Positions 7,690 through 16,338 are shown, counted from the stretch's first letter. The stretch: 64,000 bases of DNA from Armatimonadota bacterium (GCA_023511535.1 JAIMBK010000008.1:1-64000); one strand, 5' to 3'. Numbers and translations: made by a program. The notes: generated by a model not told the origin, from the letters alone.

Positions 7690-8778
7690 GTGACTCTGGT
7701 GAGAGTTGTGGTGGCGATGAGCGGCGGCGTGGACAGTTCGGTTACCGCCGCCCTTTTGGTTGAAAAGGGCTACGAAGTAATCGGGGCGACCATGCAGATC
7801 TGGGACCCGGCAGTTACGGTCGTCGACGGGGAGCACGTCGGTTGCTGTTCGCTGGCGGCGGTGGAAGACGCCCGGAAGGTGGCCGGCCTCCTGGGCATCC
7901 CCCATTACGTCCTGAACCTGCGGCAGCCCTTTGAGGAAAAGGTCGTTGCCTACTTCTGCCGGGAGTACTTGAGCGGACGCACCCCCAACCCCTGCATTGC
8001 CTGCAACCGGTACATTAAATTCGAAACGTTCTTGCAAAAAGCCCTCGCCCTGGAAGCCGATTTTATCGCCACCGGCCACTATGCCCGCCTCTTTTACGAT
8101 CCCGGACGCGGCCGTTACTTGCTGAAGCGGGCCAGGGACCGGAGTAAAGACCAGACCTACGTTCTTTACAGCCTCACCCAGGAGCGGGCTGCCCGTTTGC
8201 TGCTCCCGCTGGGGGAACACACAAAAGAAGAAGTGCGCGCCATCGCCGCCCGGTTAAAACTGCCCGTGGCCAAAAAAGCCGAAAGCCAGGAAATTTGTTT
8301 TATCACCGGCCGCTATCCCGACTTCATCAAAGAAAAGACCGGGGCGGTTTTTGCACCCGGACCGTTTCTCGACCTGCGGGGCAGGGTGGTCGGCCGGCAT
8401 AAAGGTATCCCCTTTTACACCGTCGGGCAACGCCGGGGACTGGGTCTGGCCATGGGCGAAAGAATCTACGTGGTGGCCATCGACCCCCGCCGCAACGCCG
8501 TCGTCGTAGGCCCGGAGGAGGCCCTGCTGGCCGATGAGCTTATTTCCAAAGACAATAACTTTATTTATCTCGAGAAGCTGACCCGGCCAATGGAAGTCCG
8601 GGCCAGGATCCGTTACAAGGCGCCCGCCGCCCCGGCCGTGATTACTCCCCTGGAAGGCAGCCAGGTGCACGTCCGCTTTCGCGAACCCCAGCGGGCGATC
8701 ACCCCCGGCCAGGCGGTGGTTTACTACCGGGACGATTATGTCGTCGGCGGCGGTATAATTTGTAAGCAAGAGCACTAA
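7690..8778 (+). CDS. mnmA: tRNA-specific 2-thiouridylase
   Basis: 362 residues from GTG 7690 (GTG 7699 is also possible; the ribosome binding site is weak). The PP-loop ATP-binding motif SGGVDSS opens the protein. The two catalytic cysteines lie in NPCIACNRYIKF and SQEICFITG, and ATGHYAR and SKDQTYVLYSL are conserved MnmA segments. It adds sulfur to U34 of tRNA-Lys, -Glu and -Gln. Its place after iscS-iscU fits the sulfur relay from IscS, as in many Firmicutes. Confidence 0.95.
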   Translation: MTLVRVVVAMSGGVDSSVTAALLVEKGYEVIGATMQIWDPAVTVVDGEHVGCCSLAAVEDARKVAGLLGIPHYVLNLRQPFEEKVVAYFCREYLSGRTPNPCIACNRYIKFETFLQKALALEADFIATGHYARLFYDPGRGRYLLKRARDRSKDQTYVLYSLTQERAARLLLPLGEHTKEEVRAIAARLKLPVAKKAESQEICFITGRYPDFIKEKTGAVFAPGPFLDLRGRVVGRHKGIPFYTVGQRRGLGLAMGERIYVVAIDPRRNAVVVGPEEALLADELISKDNNFIYLEKLTRPMEVRARIRYKAPAAPAVITPLEGSQVHVRFREPQRAITPGQAVVYYRDDYVVGGGIICKQEH

Positions 8779-8960
8779 GGCACAGAGACTCAGAGGCACA
8801 AAGGCACAGAGGCACAAAAAACAGTCGTCGGTCGTCAGAGGTCAGTCGTCGGGATAGAAGGAATTCGTAAACGCGGATTCCTGGCCTTCAGTTCTGACGA
8901 CTGCTGCCTGACGACTGACGACCGGCTTTGTGCCTTTGTGTCTGTTTACTTTGAATGCCT
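8775..8960. repeat. palindromic block of minisatellite repeats after mnmA
   Basis: The intergenic stretch 8779-9083 (305 bases) has no gene. Its first part consists of two nested simple repeats in mirror order. The left arm has AGGCACAGAG-type units and then GTCGTC/GTCAG units; the centre is about 55 bases; the right arm has GACGACTG units and then TTGTGCCTTTGTGTC, roughly the reverse complement of the left arm. It could fold into a long imperfect hairpin. It resembles a non-coding mobile or recombination-derived element. It may also end mnmA transcription. Confidence 0.65.
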
Positions 8961-9083
8961 GTTTACTTTATACCTGATCAATTAAAATTACACTCGTATT
9001 TTTTTGTTCCGCACCGGGCATAATCGATCCCAGGGACCTTATTACGGCAAGAACCTTTTTCTTTAAGGGGGCGAAAAGCGGAA

Positions 9084-9260
9084 GTGAGTTGCCCGATTTG
9101 CGGCGGTAGAGCAACCGGGAAAGTAGGAATCGATCAATATTATTGCTGGGACTGCTGCGTAGAATACCGGCTGACCAAAGAGGGGGTCCAGATCTACGAA
9201 ATTGCCGAAGACGGCAGCCTGGTGTCCTTCGATCCGCTTAATGAAACGGCGATCTACTAG
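9084..9260 (+). CDS. 58-residue zinc-ribbon protein
   Basis: This gene is too short for the ORF track. GTG 9084 to TAG 9260 encodes a protein that opens with MSCPICGG and continues with YYCWDCCVEY, so two CxxC knuckles about 18 residues apart would bind one zinc. The rest (TKEGVQIYEIAEDGSLVSFD) looks like a short beta hairpin. Codon use resembles that of the neighbours, and a similar-sized membrane protein follows 43 bases downstream. No function is known to me; the zinc site is inferred from cysteine spacing. Confidence 0.65.
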   Translation: MSCPICGGRATGKVGIDQYYCWDCCVEYRLTKEGVQIYEIAEDGSLVSFDPLNETAIY

Positions 9261-9303
9261 ATCGAAATTTTGCAAAGCAATCTTAAGGAAAGGGTGAAGG
9301 GGC

Positions 9304-9504
9304 GTGCGTTTTGATTTCTGGCGCGGGATCATCGCGGGGAGTCTGCTTGGTGCCTTGTTCAGCATGCTGGTGGGTAAACCGGTCCGCAAACCGAAGGAAA
9401 AAAAGAGGACCCTCTGGGGGAGAATCAAAAGGCAGCGGCCGGGAACAAGAACGCAGCGGTTTTTAAGGGGGGTAACCAGAACCGTTGGTGGGATGCTCAA
9501 ATAG
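9304..9504 (+). CDS. small basic membrane protein upstream of alaS
   Basis: 66 residues from GTG 9304, with AAAGGGTGAAGG upstream. Residues 5-24 (FWRGIIAGSLLGALFSMLVG) form one transmembrane helix with small residues, as in YtxH-like proteins. The rest is strongly basic (KPVRKPKEKKRT, GRIKRQRPGTRTQRF). The family is not recognised. The stop codon overlaps an intrinsic terminator, so this gene ends the preceding transcript, probably together with the zinc-ribbon gene. Confidence 0.65.
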   Translation: MRFDFWRGIIAGSLLGALFSMLVGKPVRKPKEKKRTLWGRIKRQRPGTRTQRFLRGVTRTVGGMLK

Positions 9505-9535
9505 AGGAAAGGCGGCTCTTTCCTCTATTTTCTTG
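9501..9535 (+). terminator. rho-independent terminator before alaS
   Basis: ATAGAGGAAAG (9501-9511) pairs perfectly over 11 bases with CTTTCCTCTAT (9518-9528) around a GCGGCT loop, followed by TTTCTTGTTCTTTT. It overlaps the stop codon of the preceding small gene. Confidence 0.85.
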
Positions 9536-9544
9536 TTCTTTTGC

Positions 9545-9574
9545 TTGACGGCGGCGCGGTGTTTTTTGTATAAT
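9545..9574 (+). promoter_or_regulatory. sigma-A promoter of alaS
   Basis: TTGACG (9545-9550) and TATAAT (9569-9574) with an 18-base spacer directly follow the terminator and lie about 100 bases before alaS. The leader is too short for a T-box. Confidence 0.8.
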
Positions 9575-9677
9575 TACACCAAAAATCAAGTCTTTTAAGG
9601 CAGCTAAAAGACGGGTTTTCAGCAGCCGGCGACGGGTGTTCGGGGGGCCGGTTTTATGTTTGGAGGGTAACGTACAG

Positions 9678-12317
9678 GTGATGACCGGGAGAGAGATTAG
9701 AGAAAATTTTTTGCAATTTTTTGAGCAGCGGGGCCACCGCCGGTTGCCCAGCGCTTCCTTAATTCCCCGCAACGATCCCAGCATTCTTTGGACGGCGGCG
9801 GGGATGGTGCCCTTTAAACCTTATTTTACGGGGGCCGCCAGGCCCGATTTTTTGCGCGTGACCACCTGTCAAAAGTGCCTGCGTACGCCGGATATCGAGT
9901 CGGTGGGCTTAACCTCTCGACACCACACTTTTTTTGAAATGTTAGGAAATTTTTCCTTCGGAGATTACTTTAAGGAAGAAGCCATTCCCTGGGCCTGGGA
10001 GTTCGTGACCGGCGTTTTAAAAATAGATCCCCAAAAATTATGGGTAAGCATTTACCTGGATGACGACGAGGCTTTCGAGATCTGGCGCCGGAAGGCCGGC
10101 GTGGCCCAAAGCCGCATTGTGCGTATGGGGAAAGATACAAACTTCTGGGAAATCGGGGTGGGCCCCTGCGGACCCTGTTCGGAAATTTACGTCGATCTGG
10201 GCGAAGAGCGCGGCTGCGGGCTGGATACCTGCGGCGTGGGCTGCGATTGCGACCGTTTTCTGGAAATCTGGAACCTGGTTTTCATTCAGTTTTTCCGGGA
10301 CGAAGCCGGCAACTACACCCCGTTGAAACAAAAGGGGATTGACACGGGGATGGGCCTGGAGCGGGTGGCCTCCGTCCTGCAGAACGTGCCGACCAACTTC
10401 GATACCGATCTTTTCCGGGAGATTATGGATTACACCGCCGGTCTGGCCGGCGTCCGGTACGGCGTCGACCAGGGCACGGACCGCGCGTTGAAGGTGATCG
10501 CCGACCACGGCCGGGCCGTTACTTTTGCCGTGGCGGACGGCGCCCTGCCCTCCAACGAGGGGCGGGGGTACGTTTTAAGGCGCATTTTGCGCCGGGCCGT
10601 GCGTTTCGGGCGCAAGCTGGGGATTACGGAGCCTTTCCTGCACCGGGTGGCGGAGGCGATCGTGAGGCAGATGAGCGGCGCTTACCCCGAACTGGCGGCC
10701 AACGCGGAACACGTTTACCGGGTCGTCCGGACCGAAGAAACCCGCTTTTTAGAAACGGTTGCCCAGGGGATGGAGATCCTGGAAAACATTTTCGCCCGGG
10801 CCGGCGAGGCCGGGCGGGCCGTGATCGAAGGCGCCGACGCCTTCCGTTTGTACGACACTTACGGTTTTCCCCTGGAACTGACCAAAGAAATCGCCGCCGA
10901 AAGGGGCTTTACGGTAGACGAAGCGGGGTTTGCCGCGGCCATGGCGGAGCAGCGGGAGCGGGCGCGCAAATCCCGGCAGGAAATCGAATACCTTTCTGAG
11001 GACGCCGCTTTTTACCAGACTATCCGGGAACAGTTTGGCGAGACGAAGTTTGTCGGCTACACTGACCTGGAGGCAAAGGGCCGGATCCTTTTCTTAAGCA
11101 AGGGCGGCCGGCGGGTAAAAGAGGCGGCGGCCGGGGAGAAAGTGGAATTTATCTGTGACGTTACCCCCTGCTACGCCGAGTCCGGCGGGCAGGTGGCCGA
11201 CCGCGCCCACGGGCAAACCCGGGAAGCCGAAGTGACGGTGGAGAACGTCGTCAAGCCCGTGGAAGGGATTTACCTGCATAGCGGCAAAGTGGAAAGCGGC
11301 GCGCTCCGGGAAAATGACGAGGTTTTGCTGCGGGTGGACGCCGGGCGGAGGCGCGCGACCGCCCGCAACCACTCCGCCACGCATCTTCTGCACAAGGCTT
11401 TAAAAGAGGTGCTGGGGGAGCACGTCAACCAGGCCGGTTCACTGGTGGAGCCGGGGCGCCTGCGTTTTGACTTTACCCACCTGGGCGCCGTTTCGCCGGA
11501 AGAATTGCGCCGGGTGGAGCAACTGGTTAACGATGTTGTGTTGGCTAACCTGCCCGTGGAAACATTTTACACCTCGCTGGAAGAGGCCCGGCAAATGGGC
11601 GCCGCCGCCCTGTTTGAAGAAAAATACGCGCAGACGGTGCGCGTGGTCAAAATGGGCGATTTCAGCCTGGAGCTTTGCGGCGGCACCCACGTCCGGTCGA
11701 CGGGTGAGATCGGCCTGTTCAAATTGACAGGCGAGAGCAGCATCGGGACCGGCCTGCGCCGCGTGGAAGCGGTCACCGGTCAGGGGGCGCTGGCCTTTGT
11801 CAACGCCCTGGAGGATCAGCTTACCGAAATCAGCTCCCTGTTCAAAACGAGTCCGGCGGAGCTGATCCCGCGGGCGGAGGGCCTGCTGGGCGAAATCAAG
11901 GAACTGGAGCGGGAAAACGAGAGCCTGCGCGCCCGCCTGAACCGTTACGAAGTGCAATTCCTGCTCAACCAGGTCAGGGATTTAAACGGCATTAAATTTC
12001 TGGCTGCCCGCACGGAAGCTTCCGACATGGACGGCTTAAGGGCAATGGTCGATTTATTGCGGGAGCAGATCCGCTCCGGGGTAATCGTTTTGGGCAGCAG
12101 GGTGAACGACCGGGTCAACCTGGTGGCGGCGGTGACCAGGGACCTGCTTCCGCAGGGGCTGCACGCGGGGAAATTGATCAAAGAGGTTGCCGCCGTGGTA
12201 GGCGGGGGCGGCGGGGGCAGGCCGGAAATGGCCCAGGCCGGGGGAAAAAATCCCGCCCGCCTGCAGGAAGCCCTGGATAAGGCCTATGCGGTGGCGGAAA
12301 AACAATTACACCAGTAA
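9678..12317 (+). CDS. alaS: alanyl-tRNA synthetase
   Basis: About 879 residues. GTG 9678 is chosen because GGAGGG lies ten bases upstream; ATG 9681 is the next codon, and the ORF's earlier ATG is not homologous. The class-II catalytic core shows TTCQKCLRTPDIESVG and RHHTFFEMLGNFSFGDYFK. The editing domain has the metal motif HSATHLLHKAL with ELCGGTHV, and the C-terminal DHHA1 domain ends with GGGGGGRPEMAQAGG. It charges tRNA-Ala and clears mischarged Ser/Gly. It heads the alaS-ireB-ruvX-DUF1292 block known from other Firmicutes. Confidence 0.97.
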   Translation: MMTGREIRENFLQFFEQRGHRRLPSASLIPRNDPSILWTAAGMVPFKPYFTGAARPDFLRVTTCQKCLRTPDIESVGLTSRHHTFFEMLGNFSFGDYFKEEAIPWAWEFVTGVLKIDPQKLWVSIYLDDDEAFEIWRRKAGVAQSRIVRMGKDTNFWEIGVGPCGPCSEIYVDLGEERGCGLDTCGVGCDCDRFLEIWNLVFIQFFRDEAGNYTPLKQKGIDTGMGLERVASVLQNVPTNFDTDLFREIMDYTAGLAGVRYGVDQGTDRALKVIADHGRAVTFAVADGALPSNEGRGYVLRRILRRAVRFGRKLGITEPFLHRVAEAIVRQMSGAYPELAANAEHVYRVVRTEETRFLETVAQGMEILENIFARAGEAGRAVIEGADAFRLYDTYGFPLELTKEIAAERGFTVDEAGFAAAMAEQRERARKSRQEIEYLSEDAAFYQTIREQFGETKFVGYTDLEAKGRILFLSKGGRRVKEAAAGEKVEFICDVTPCYAESGGQVADRAHGQTREAEVTVENVVKPVEGIYLHSGKVESGALRENDEVLLRVDAGRRRATARNHSATHLLHKALKEVLGEHVNQAGSLVEPGRLRFDFTHLGAVSPEELRRVEQLVNDVVLANLPVETFYTSLEEARQMGAAALFEEKYAQTVRVVKMGDFSLELCGGTHVRSTGEIGLFKLTGESSIGTGLRRVEAVTGQGALAFVNALEDQLTEISSLFKTSPAELIPRAEGLLGEIKELERENESLRARLNRYEVQFLLNQVRDLNGIKFLAARTEASDMDGLRAMVDLLREQIRSGVIVLGSRVNDRVNLVAAVTRDLLPQGLHAGKLIKEVAAVVGGGGGGRPEMAQAGGKNPARLQEALDKAYAVAEKQLHQ

Positions 12318-12323
12318 TAATAA

Positions 12324-12344
12324 GTTAAGTGCCAGGCACTTAAC
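12324..12344. repeat. REP-like palindrome
   Basis: GTTAAGTGCC and GGCACTTAAC pair perfectly around a single A. Sixteen bases of it (GTGCCAGGCACTTAAC) recur at 20796-20811. Both copies are intergenic. Short palindromes of this kind are often mobilised by Y1 (TnpA-REP) transposases, but no such gene is in the window. Confidence 0.7.
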
Positions 12345-12434
12345 ACTTATTGGGATTGGCGAAGGTTTTATTGCTGGATCGCGTGGAGCCAGGGCGTGTC
12401 TCGTGTCCCGGCTTAAGATAGGAGGTTGGGGATC

Positions 12435-12704
12435 GTGGAAAACAGGCCTTTCGACCACACCGTAATGTTTAAAAGGAAGGCTGAGGAAGCAGACAGCGTC
12501 AGGGAAATACTGCTGACCGTATATGCTGCGCTGAGGGAAAGAGGCTATAACCCCATCAATCAGCTTGTCGGCTACCTCCTGTCCGGCGACCCGGCGTACA
12601 TCACCAGCCACAACAACGCCCGCAACCTGATCCGGCGGATCGAGCGCGACGAGATTTTGGAAGAACTGGTGAGGAATTATTTGGAAGGTGCAGAGAAACC
12701 CTGA
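12435..12704 (+). CDS. ireB: IreB-family regulatory protein
   Basis: 89 residues from GTG 12435, nine bases after a perfect AGGAGG; the TTG at 12426 that opens the ORF directly abuts this site and is unlikely. The sequence ([38 protein letters not shown]) is the DUF965/IreB family, small phosphoproteins acting with the PASTA Ser/Thr kinase in cell-wall stress signalling in enterococci. Its place after alaS matches the B. subtilis order (yrzL). The next gene overlaps or abuts it. Confidence 0.93.
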   Translation: MENRPFDHTVMFKRKAEEADSVREILLTVYAALRERGYNPINQLVGYLLSGDPAYITSHNNARNLIRRIERDEILEELVRNYLEGAEKP

Positions 12705-12705
12705 A

Positions 12706-13653
12706 ATGGAATACCGCCTGCTGGGGAAAACGGGCCTCCTGGTTTCCCGCCTTTGTTTCGGCGCTTTAACCATCGGCCCCCTGCAGGCCAACCTGTCCGT
12801 TTCCCGGGGAGCGAAGGTTATCCGGCACGCGTTGGAAGCCGGAATTAATTTTATTGATACGGCGGAACTTTACGGAACCTACGCACACATCCGGGAAGGC
12901 CTCAAAGGGTTCCCCGGGCGGGTCGTGATTGCCTCCCGGTCTTATGCATCTACCCGCGCCGGAATGCGCAACAGTCTTGAACTGGCGCTGGACTCTTTAC
13001 ACAGGGATTACATCGATATTTTTTTGCTCCACGAGCAGGAATCTTTTTTTACCATCAAAGGCCACTGGGAGGCCGTCGAATACCTGCTGGAGGCAAAGGA
13101 GCAGGGACTGGTCCGGGCCGTCGGGATCTCCACCCATTCCGTAGAGGCCGTCCGGGCGGCCGCCCTGATTCCCGAGTTCGACGTCATTCAACCGATCATT
13201 AACGTAGCGGGAATCGGGATTAAGGGCGGGGGCCGGACCGAGATGCTGGCGGCGATCCGGGAAGCGGCTGCTTTGGGCAAGGGTCTTTACGGGATGAAGG
13301 CTTTGGGCGGCGGAAACCTTTTGGAAAGAGTCCCGGAGGCCTTAAATTTTGCGCTGGGGATTGCGGAGTTGGCGGCAATTGCCGTCGGCATGGCCACTTT
13401 GGCGGAAGTGGATTATAACGTAAACTTTTTTTGCCGCCGGCAGGTTCCGGAGGAAATTTGCCGGGAGGTCGGCAGGAAGAAAAGAACCCTGCTGATCGAA
13501 GACTGGTGCGCGGGGTGCGGACGCTGCGTGGAACGCTGCACCGCCGGAGCGCTTGCCCTGGTTGACGGCAAAGCCCGGGTGGACCCCGGGAAATGCCGGT
13601 TATGCGGGTACTGCGGGAGCGTTTGCCCGGAGTTTTGCATAAAGATTATTTGA
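12706..13653 (+). CDS. aldo/keto reductase fused to a 2[4Fe-4S] ferredoxin domain
   Basis: ATG 12706 gives the family-typical opening MEYRLLGKTGLLVSRLCFG; GTG 12688 is an alternative. Residues 1-260 are an AKR TIM barrel with the catalytic Asp and Tyr in FIDTAELYG and the His in FLLHEQ. The active-site Lys, normally in 'xATK', reads IASRSY, so it is missing or replaced by Arg. Residues 265-315 are a bacterial ferredoxin domain with two four-cysteine clusters (CAGCGRCVERC and CRLCGYCGSVC). The electron donor or acceptor is therefore probably ferredoxin-linked. It interrupts the ireB-ruvX synteny seen in Bacillus. Confidence 0.88.
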   Translation: MEYRLLGKTGLLVSRLCFGALTIGPLQANLSVSRGAKVIRHALEAGINFIDTAELYGTYAHIREGLKGFPGRVVIASRSYASTRAGMRNSLELALDSLHRDYIDIFLLHEQESFFTIKGHWEAVEYLLEAKEQGLVRAVGISTHSVEAVRAAALIPEFDVIQPIINVAGIGIKGGGRTEMLAAIREAAALGKGLYGMKALGGGNLLERVPEALNFALGIAELAAIAVGMATLAEVDYNVNFFCRRQVPEEICREVGRKKRTLLIEDWCAGCGRCVERCTAGALALVDGKARVDPGKCRLCGYCGSVCPEFCIKII

Positions 13654-13676
13654 GGCTGATCTTTCCGGAGCGGGGT

Positions 13677-14117
13677 ATGCGTGTATTAGGACTGGATTTA
13701 GGGGATAAAACTATTGGCGTGGCGGTAAGTGATCCCTCGGGCCTGATCGCCCAGGGGATCGGGGTGATTGACCGCGCAGGTGAGGATCAGGACCTGGAAA
13801 AAATTAAAGCAATCGCCGATCAGTATGCCGTCCGGTTAATCGTGATCGGACTGCCCTGGAACATGAGCGGAACGCTGGGCGAGCAGGGAAAAAAGGTCCT
13901 GGCTTTTGCGAAGAAACTGGAAAGAGCAACCGGTTTGCAGGTGCAGACCTGGGACGAAAGGTTAACGACGGTGGCTGCGGAGAAAGCGTTGTTAAGCGCC
14001 GACCTGACCCGGGCCCGGCGCAAAAAAGTAATCGACAAAGTAGCCGCCGCCCTGATCCTGCAAAATTTCCTGGATGCCAGAAGAAATACCCTGAGCGGTA
14101 ACAACCGGCAAAAATGA
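13677..14117 (+). CDS. ruvX: RuvX/YqgF-family Holliday junction resolvase-like nuclease
   Basis: The conserved start is ATG 13677; the ORF begins earlier inside the AKR gene. The protein has 146 residues with an RNase H-like fold. MRVLGLDLGDKTIGVAVSD carries the first acidic residue, VIGLPWNMSGT is the YqgF loop, and TWDERLTT the second acidic site. YqgF proteins mature 16S rRNA and/or resolve junctions. It lies in the conserved alaS-ireB-ruvX-DUF1292 order, which supports orthology with B. subtilis YrrK. Confidence 0.93.
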   Translation: MRVLGLDLGDKTIGVAVSDPSGLIAQGIGVIDRAGEDQDLEKIKAIADQYAVRLIVIGLPWNMSGTLGEQGKKVLAFAKKLERATGLQVQTWDERLTTVAAEKALLSADLTRARRKKVIDKVAAALILQNFLDARRNTLSGNNRQK

Positions 14118-14119
14118 CA

Positions 14120-14149
14120 TTGACAAAGGCGGGGCGGGTAAGATAGAAT
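14120..14149 (+). promoter_or_regulatory. sigma-A promoter of the DUF1292 gene
   Basis: TTGACA (14120-14125), an 18-base spacer and TAGAAT (14144-14149) lie immediately after ruvX and 35 bases before the next start codon. Confidence 0.7.
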
Positions 14150-14184
14150 AGGCACATCCTTTGGAGAAGAGAGGTGATTTGCAC

Positions 14185-14484
14185 ATGTCCAGACACAACC
14201 ACGAGGAAGGCATTGACGAGTCCCCGGAAGTTTTGACCTTGATTGATGAAGACGGAGAAGAACAGGACTTTGCCATTCTCGACATAGTCGAACTGGAAGG
14301 TTCCCGTTACGCCATCCTGCTTCCCCTCGACGAAGAAGGAGAAGAGGAAGACGAGGGCGAGGCCATTATCTTGAAGTACGCTAAAGATGAAGAAGGCAAC
14401 GAAATTCTAACCGATATTGAAGACGATGAGGAATGGGAACGGGTGGCCGACGCGTGGGAGGAAATGATTATCGAGGAAAAGTAA
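14185..14484 (+). CDS. DUF1292 (YrzB-like) acidic protein
   Basis: 99 residues from ATG 14185, seven bases after GAGGTGA. The protein is very acidic (DEDGEEQDFAILDIVELEG, EEGEEEDEGEAI, DIEDDEEWERVADAWEE) and matches the DUF1292/YrzB family, whose role is unknown. Members regularly follow ruvX in Firmicutes. It has its own promoter and a terminator, so it forms a single-gene transcript although it lies in a conserved block. Confidence 0.9.
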   Translation: MSRHNHEEGIDESPEVLTLIDEDGEEQDFAILDIVELEGSRYAILLPLDEEGEEEDEGEAIILKYAKDEEGNEILTDIEDDEEWERVADAWEEMIIEEK

Positions 14485-14501
14485 AACCTTGAAAAGATGG
14501 A

Positions 14502-14541
14502 AAAGCTGGTGACGGAAGGACCTTAAAACACCGGCTTTTTT
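14502..14541 (+). terminator. rho-independent terminator after the DUF1292 gene
   Basis: AAAGCTGGTG pairs with CACCGGCTTT (one G-T pair) around a 17-base loop and is followed by TTTTTT. Confidence 0.7.
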
Positions 14542-14557
14542 ATTAAGGGGAAAGACA

Positions 14558-16147
14558 ATGAAGCCGCGGTACTGGATTGCCCTCTTGATTGCCGGAATAT
14601 TGCTCGGGGGTACCGCCGTTTTGGGCGCGACCTTCTGGTGGTCCGGGCGCGACACAGTGATTGAAGGCGTCAAGATCCGGGAAATAGAGTTGCGAGGTTT
14701 AAGCAGGGACGACGGAATAGCGGCGATCAAAGAATTAGAAAGGAAGATCCTGGCCGGGCCGGTAATTTTCAGGTGCCAGGAGAAAACCTGGGAGTTGCCG
14801 CTAAGCGAAGTGGATTTTCATCTGGATGCCGAAGCGATGATGGACGCTGCGCTCCGGTTAGGCAGGGAAGGTTCGTTTTTCCAGCAGTGGCAGCAAAGGA
14901 GCCGGATTAAACAACAGGGTTATGAACTGCCCCTGGTGATCAATTTAAATAAAAAGAAATTTACCCAGAAAATAACGGATTTGACGGCCGGGCTGGGCTA
15001 TCCCGCGGAAGACGCGTCTTTCCGGATTACCGGTGACGATCGCATTGAGGTCGTTCCCGGCAAAGACGGGTTGCAGGTGGATGCGGAGGATGCCTGCCGG
15101 GAACTGCTGGATCAGCTGGGGAAGGGCGGAACCAGGCCGCAAATCCATTTAAAACTGGCGCCGGTCAAACCCCGCCGGACCACCGAAGCTGTTGCCGCCA
15201 TGGGCTTAAAGGGCTTGCTTTCCTCGTATACGACGGCTTTCGACCCCACGAACGGAGGAAGAACTTATAACATCCGCGTCGCCGCCGCCGCTCTGGATGG
15301 ATTGCTGGTGCCGCCGGGGCAGGAGGTTTCTTTCAACGAAGTGGTGGGGCCGCGGAGTTCGGACGCCGGTTATAAGAACGCCAAAGTGATTGTCAACAAT
15401 GAATTTGTCGAAGGGATCGGCGGGGGCGTCTGCCAGGTCAGCAGCACCCTCTATAACGCCATTTTGCTCGCCAACCTGGAAATCCTCGACCGGACCAACC
15501 ATTCCCTGCCGGTTTCCTACGTTCCCATCGGCAGGGACGCCACTGTAGTTTACGGCGCCATCGATTTGAAATTCCGGAACAATACAGAAAGTTATATCTA
15601 CGTCCGGTCGGCGGTCAAGGGGGGGCAGCTGACTTTTAAAGTGTACGGAAATACCGACTATAAAGTACCCGTCACCATCCGGACAAAGATTATTAAGGAA
15701 ATGGAGCCGGAGGTCGTCTATCAAAAAGATCCCCTCCTCGAAAAAGGGGAGCAGGTGGTTAAACAAGAGGGCGCGAAGGGTTACCAGGTTGTTGCCGAGC
15801 GGGTTATTTGGGAAAACGGGAAGGCCCGGGTGGAAATGCTGCCGCAAAGCGTTTACCAGCCGGTAGATAAAATTATTGTCCAGGGCGCCAGGGAAGAAAA
15901 AGAAGTGCCGGTCTTTTTACCCCCCGGAGCAGACGATCAAAAACAACCTCCGGAAGAAAAACAACCTCCGGGCGAAAAACAACCCTCAGGCGAAAAACAG
16001 CCTCCGGACGAAAAACAGCCTCCGGCTGAAACGCTGATCATCCCGCCCGCAGGGGATAAAGAACCGGAACCCAAAGCAGCCGCCGGAGGAAAAAACCCGG
16101 CGGAAAAAGAAACAAACGACAAAAAGACTACTCAACAGCCCTCTTAA
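14558..16147 (+). CDS. VanW-family membrane-anchored wall protein with G5 domain
   Basis: 529 residues. An N-terminal transmembrane anchor (about residues 6-28) is followed by a PG-binding-type region (about 60-200). The VanW domain (about 225-365) has FNEVVGPRSSDAGYKNAKV and GGGVCQVSSTLYNA. A G5-like domain (about 375-445) comes next. The tail contains five repeats of about six residues built on KQPPxE and is otherwise rich in Pro/Lys/Glu, as in wall-spanning linkers. The protein probably acts outside the membrane in peptidoglycan metabolism. Its exact role is not known, and VanW itself lacks a defined reaction. Confidence 0.88.
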   Translation: MKPRYWIALLIAGILLGGTAVLGATFWWSGRDTVIEGVKIREIELRGLSRDDGIAAIKELERKILAGPVIFRCQEKTWELPLSEVDFHLDAEAMMDAALRLGREGSFFQQWQQRSRIKQQGYELPLVINLNKKKFTQKITDLTAGLGYPAEDASFRITGDDRIEVVPGKDGLQVDAEDACRELLDQLGKGGTRPQIHLKLAPVKPRRTTEAVAAMGLKGLLSSYTTAFDPTNGGRTYNIRVAAAALDGLLVPPGQEVSFNEVVGPRSSDAGYKNAKVIVNNEFVEGIGGGVCQVSSTLYNAILLANLEILDRTNHSLPVSYVPIGRDATVVYGAIDLKFRNNTESYIYVRSAVKGGQLTFKVYGNTDYKVPVTIRTKIIKEMEPEVVYQKDPLLEKGEQVVKQEGAKGYQVVAERVIWENGKARVEMLPQSVYQPVDKIIVQGAREEKEVPVFLPPGADDQKQPPEEKQPPGEKQPSGEKQPPDEKQPPAETLIIPPAGDKEPEPKAAAGGKNPAEKETNDKKTTQQPS

Positions 16148-16162
16148 TTTATTCTCAATTTT

Positions 16163-16292
16163 TTGCCGGGCGAAAGGTGTCTTAACGTCCATCCCTCGGA
16201 ATTTTTTCTTCTATCTACCTTACAGATATGGAATGTCAGGGTAGTTCTTTAGCCCGGCTTGAAGACCGGCCAGCCTGCTGCCGGTGAATCAT
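16163..16292 (+). other. structured leader-like sequence before mltG
   Basis: GCCGGGC (16163-16169) pairs with GCCCGGC (16252-16258), enclosing a CTACC/GGGTAG arm, and ACCGGC/GCCGGT forms a further hairpin near 16272-16292. It does not match a riboswitch that I know. It may be a leader RNA of mltG or only a chance fold. Confidence 0.3.
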
Positions 16293-16338
16293 CCTTGTGT
16301 ACTTTGAGCTCTTTGTTTTTTGGGGTTAAATTTAACAG

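Noticed and set aside
15206-15847. 213-residue ORF on the - strand opposite the VanW-like gene
   Set aside because: Antisense shadow of a well supported gene.
16163-16292. Cobalamin riboswitch before mltG
   Set aside because: A GAAGACCGGCC stretch is reminiscent of the 3' part, but the B12 box and the other conserved strands are absent and mltG is not a B12-linked gene.
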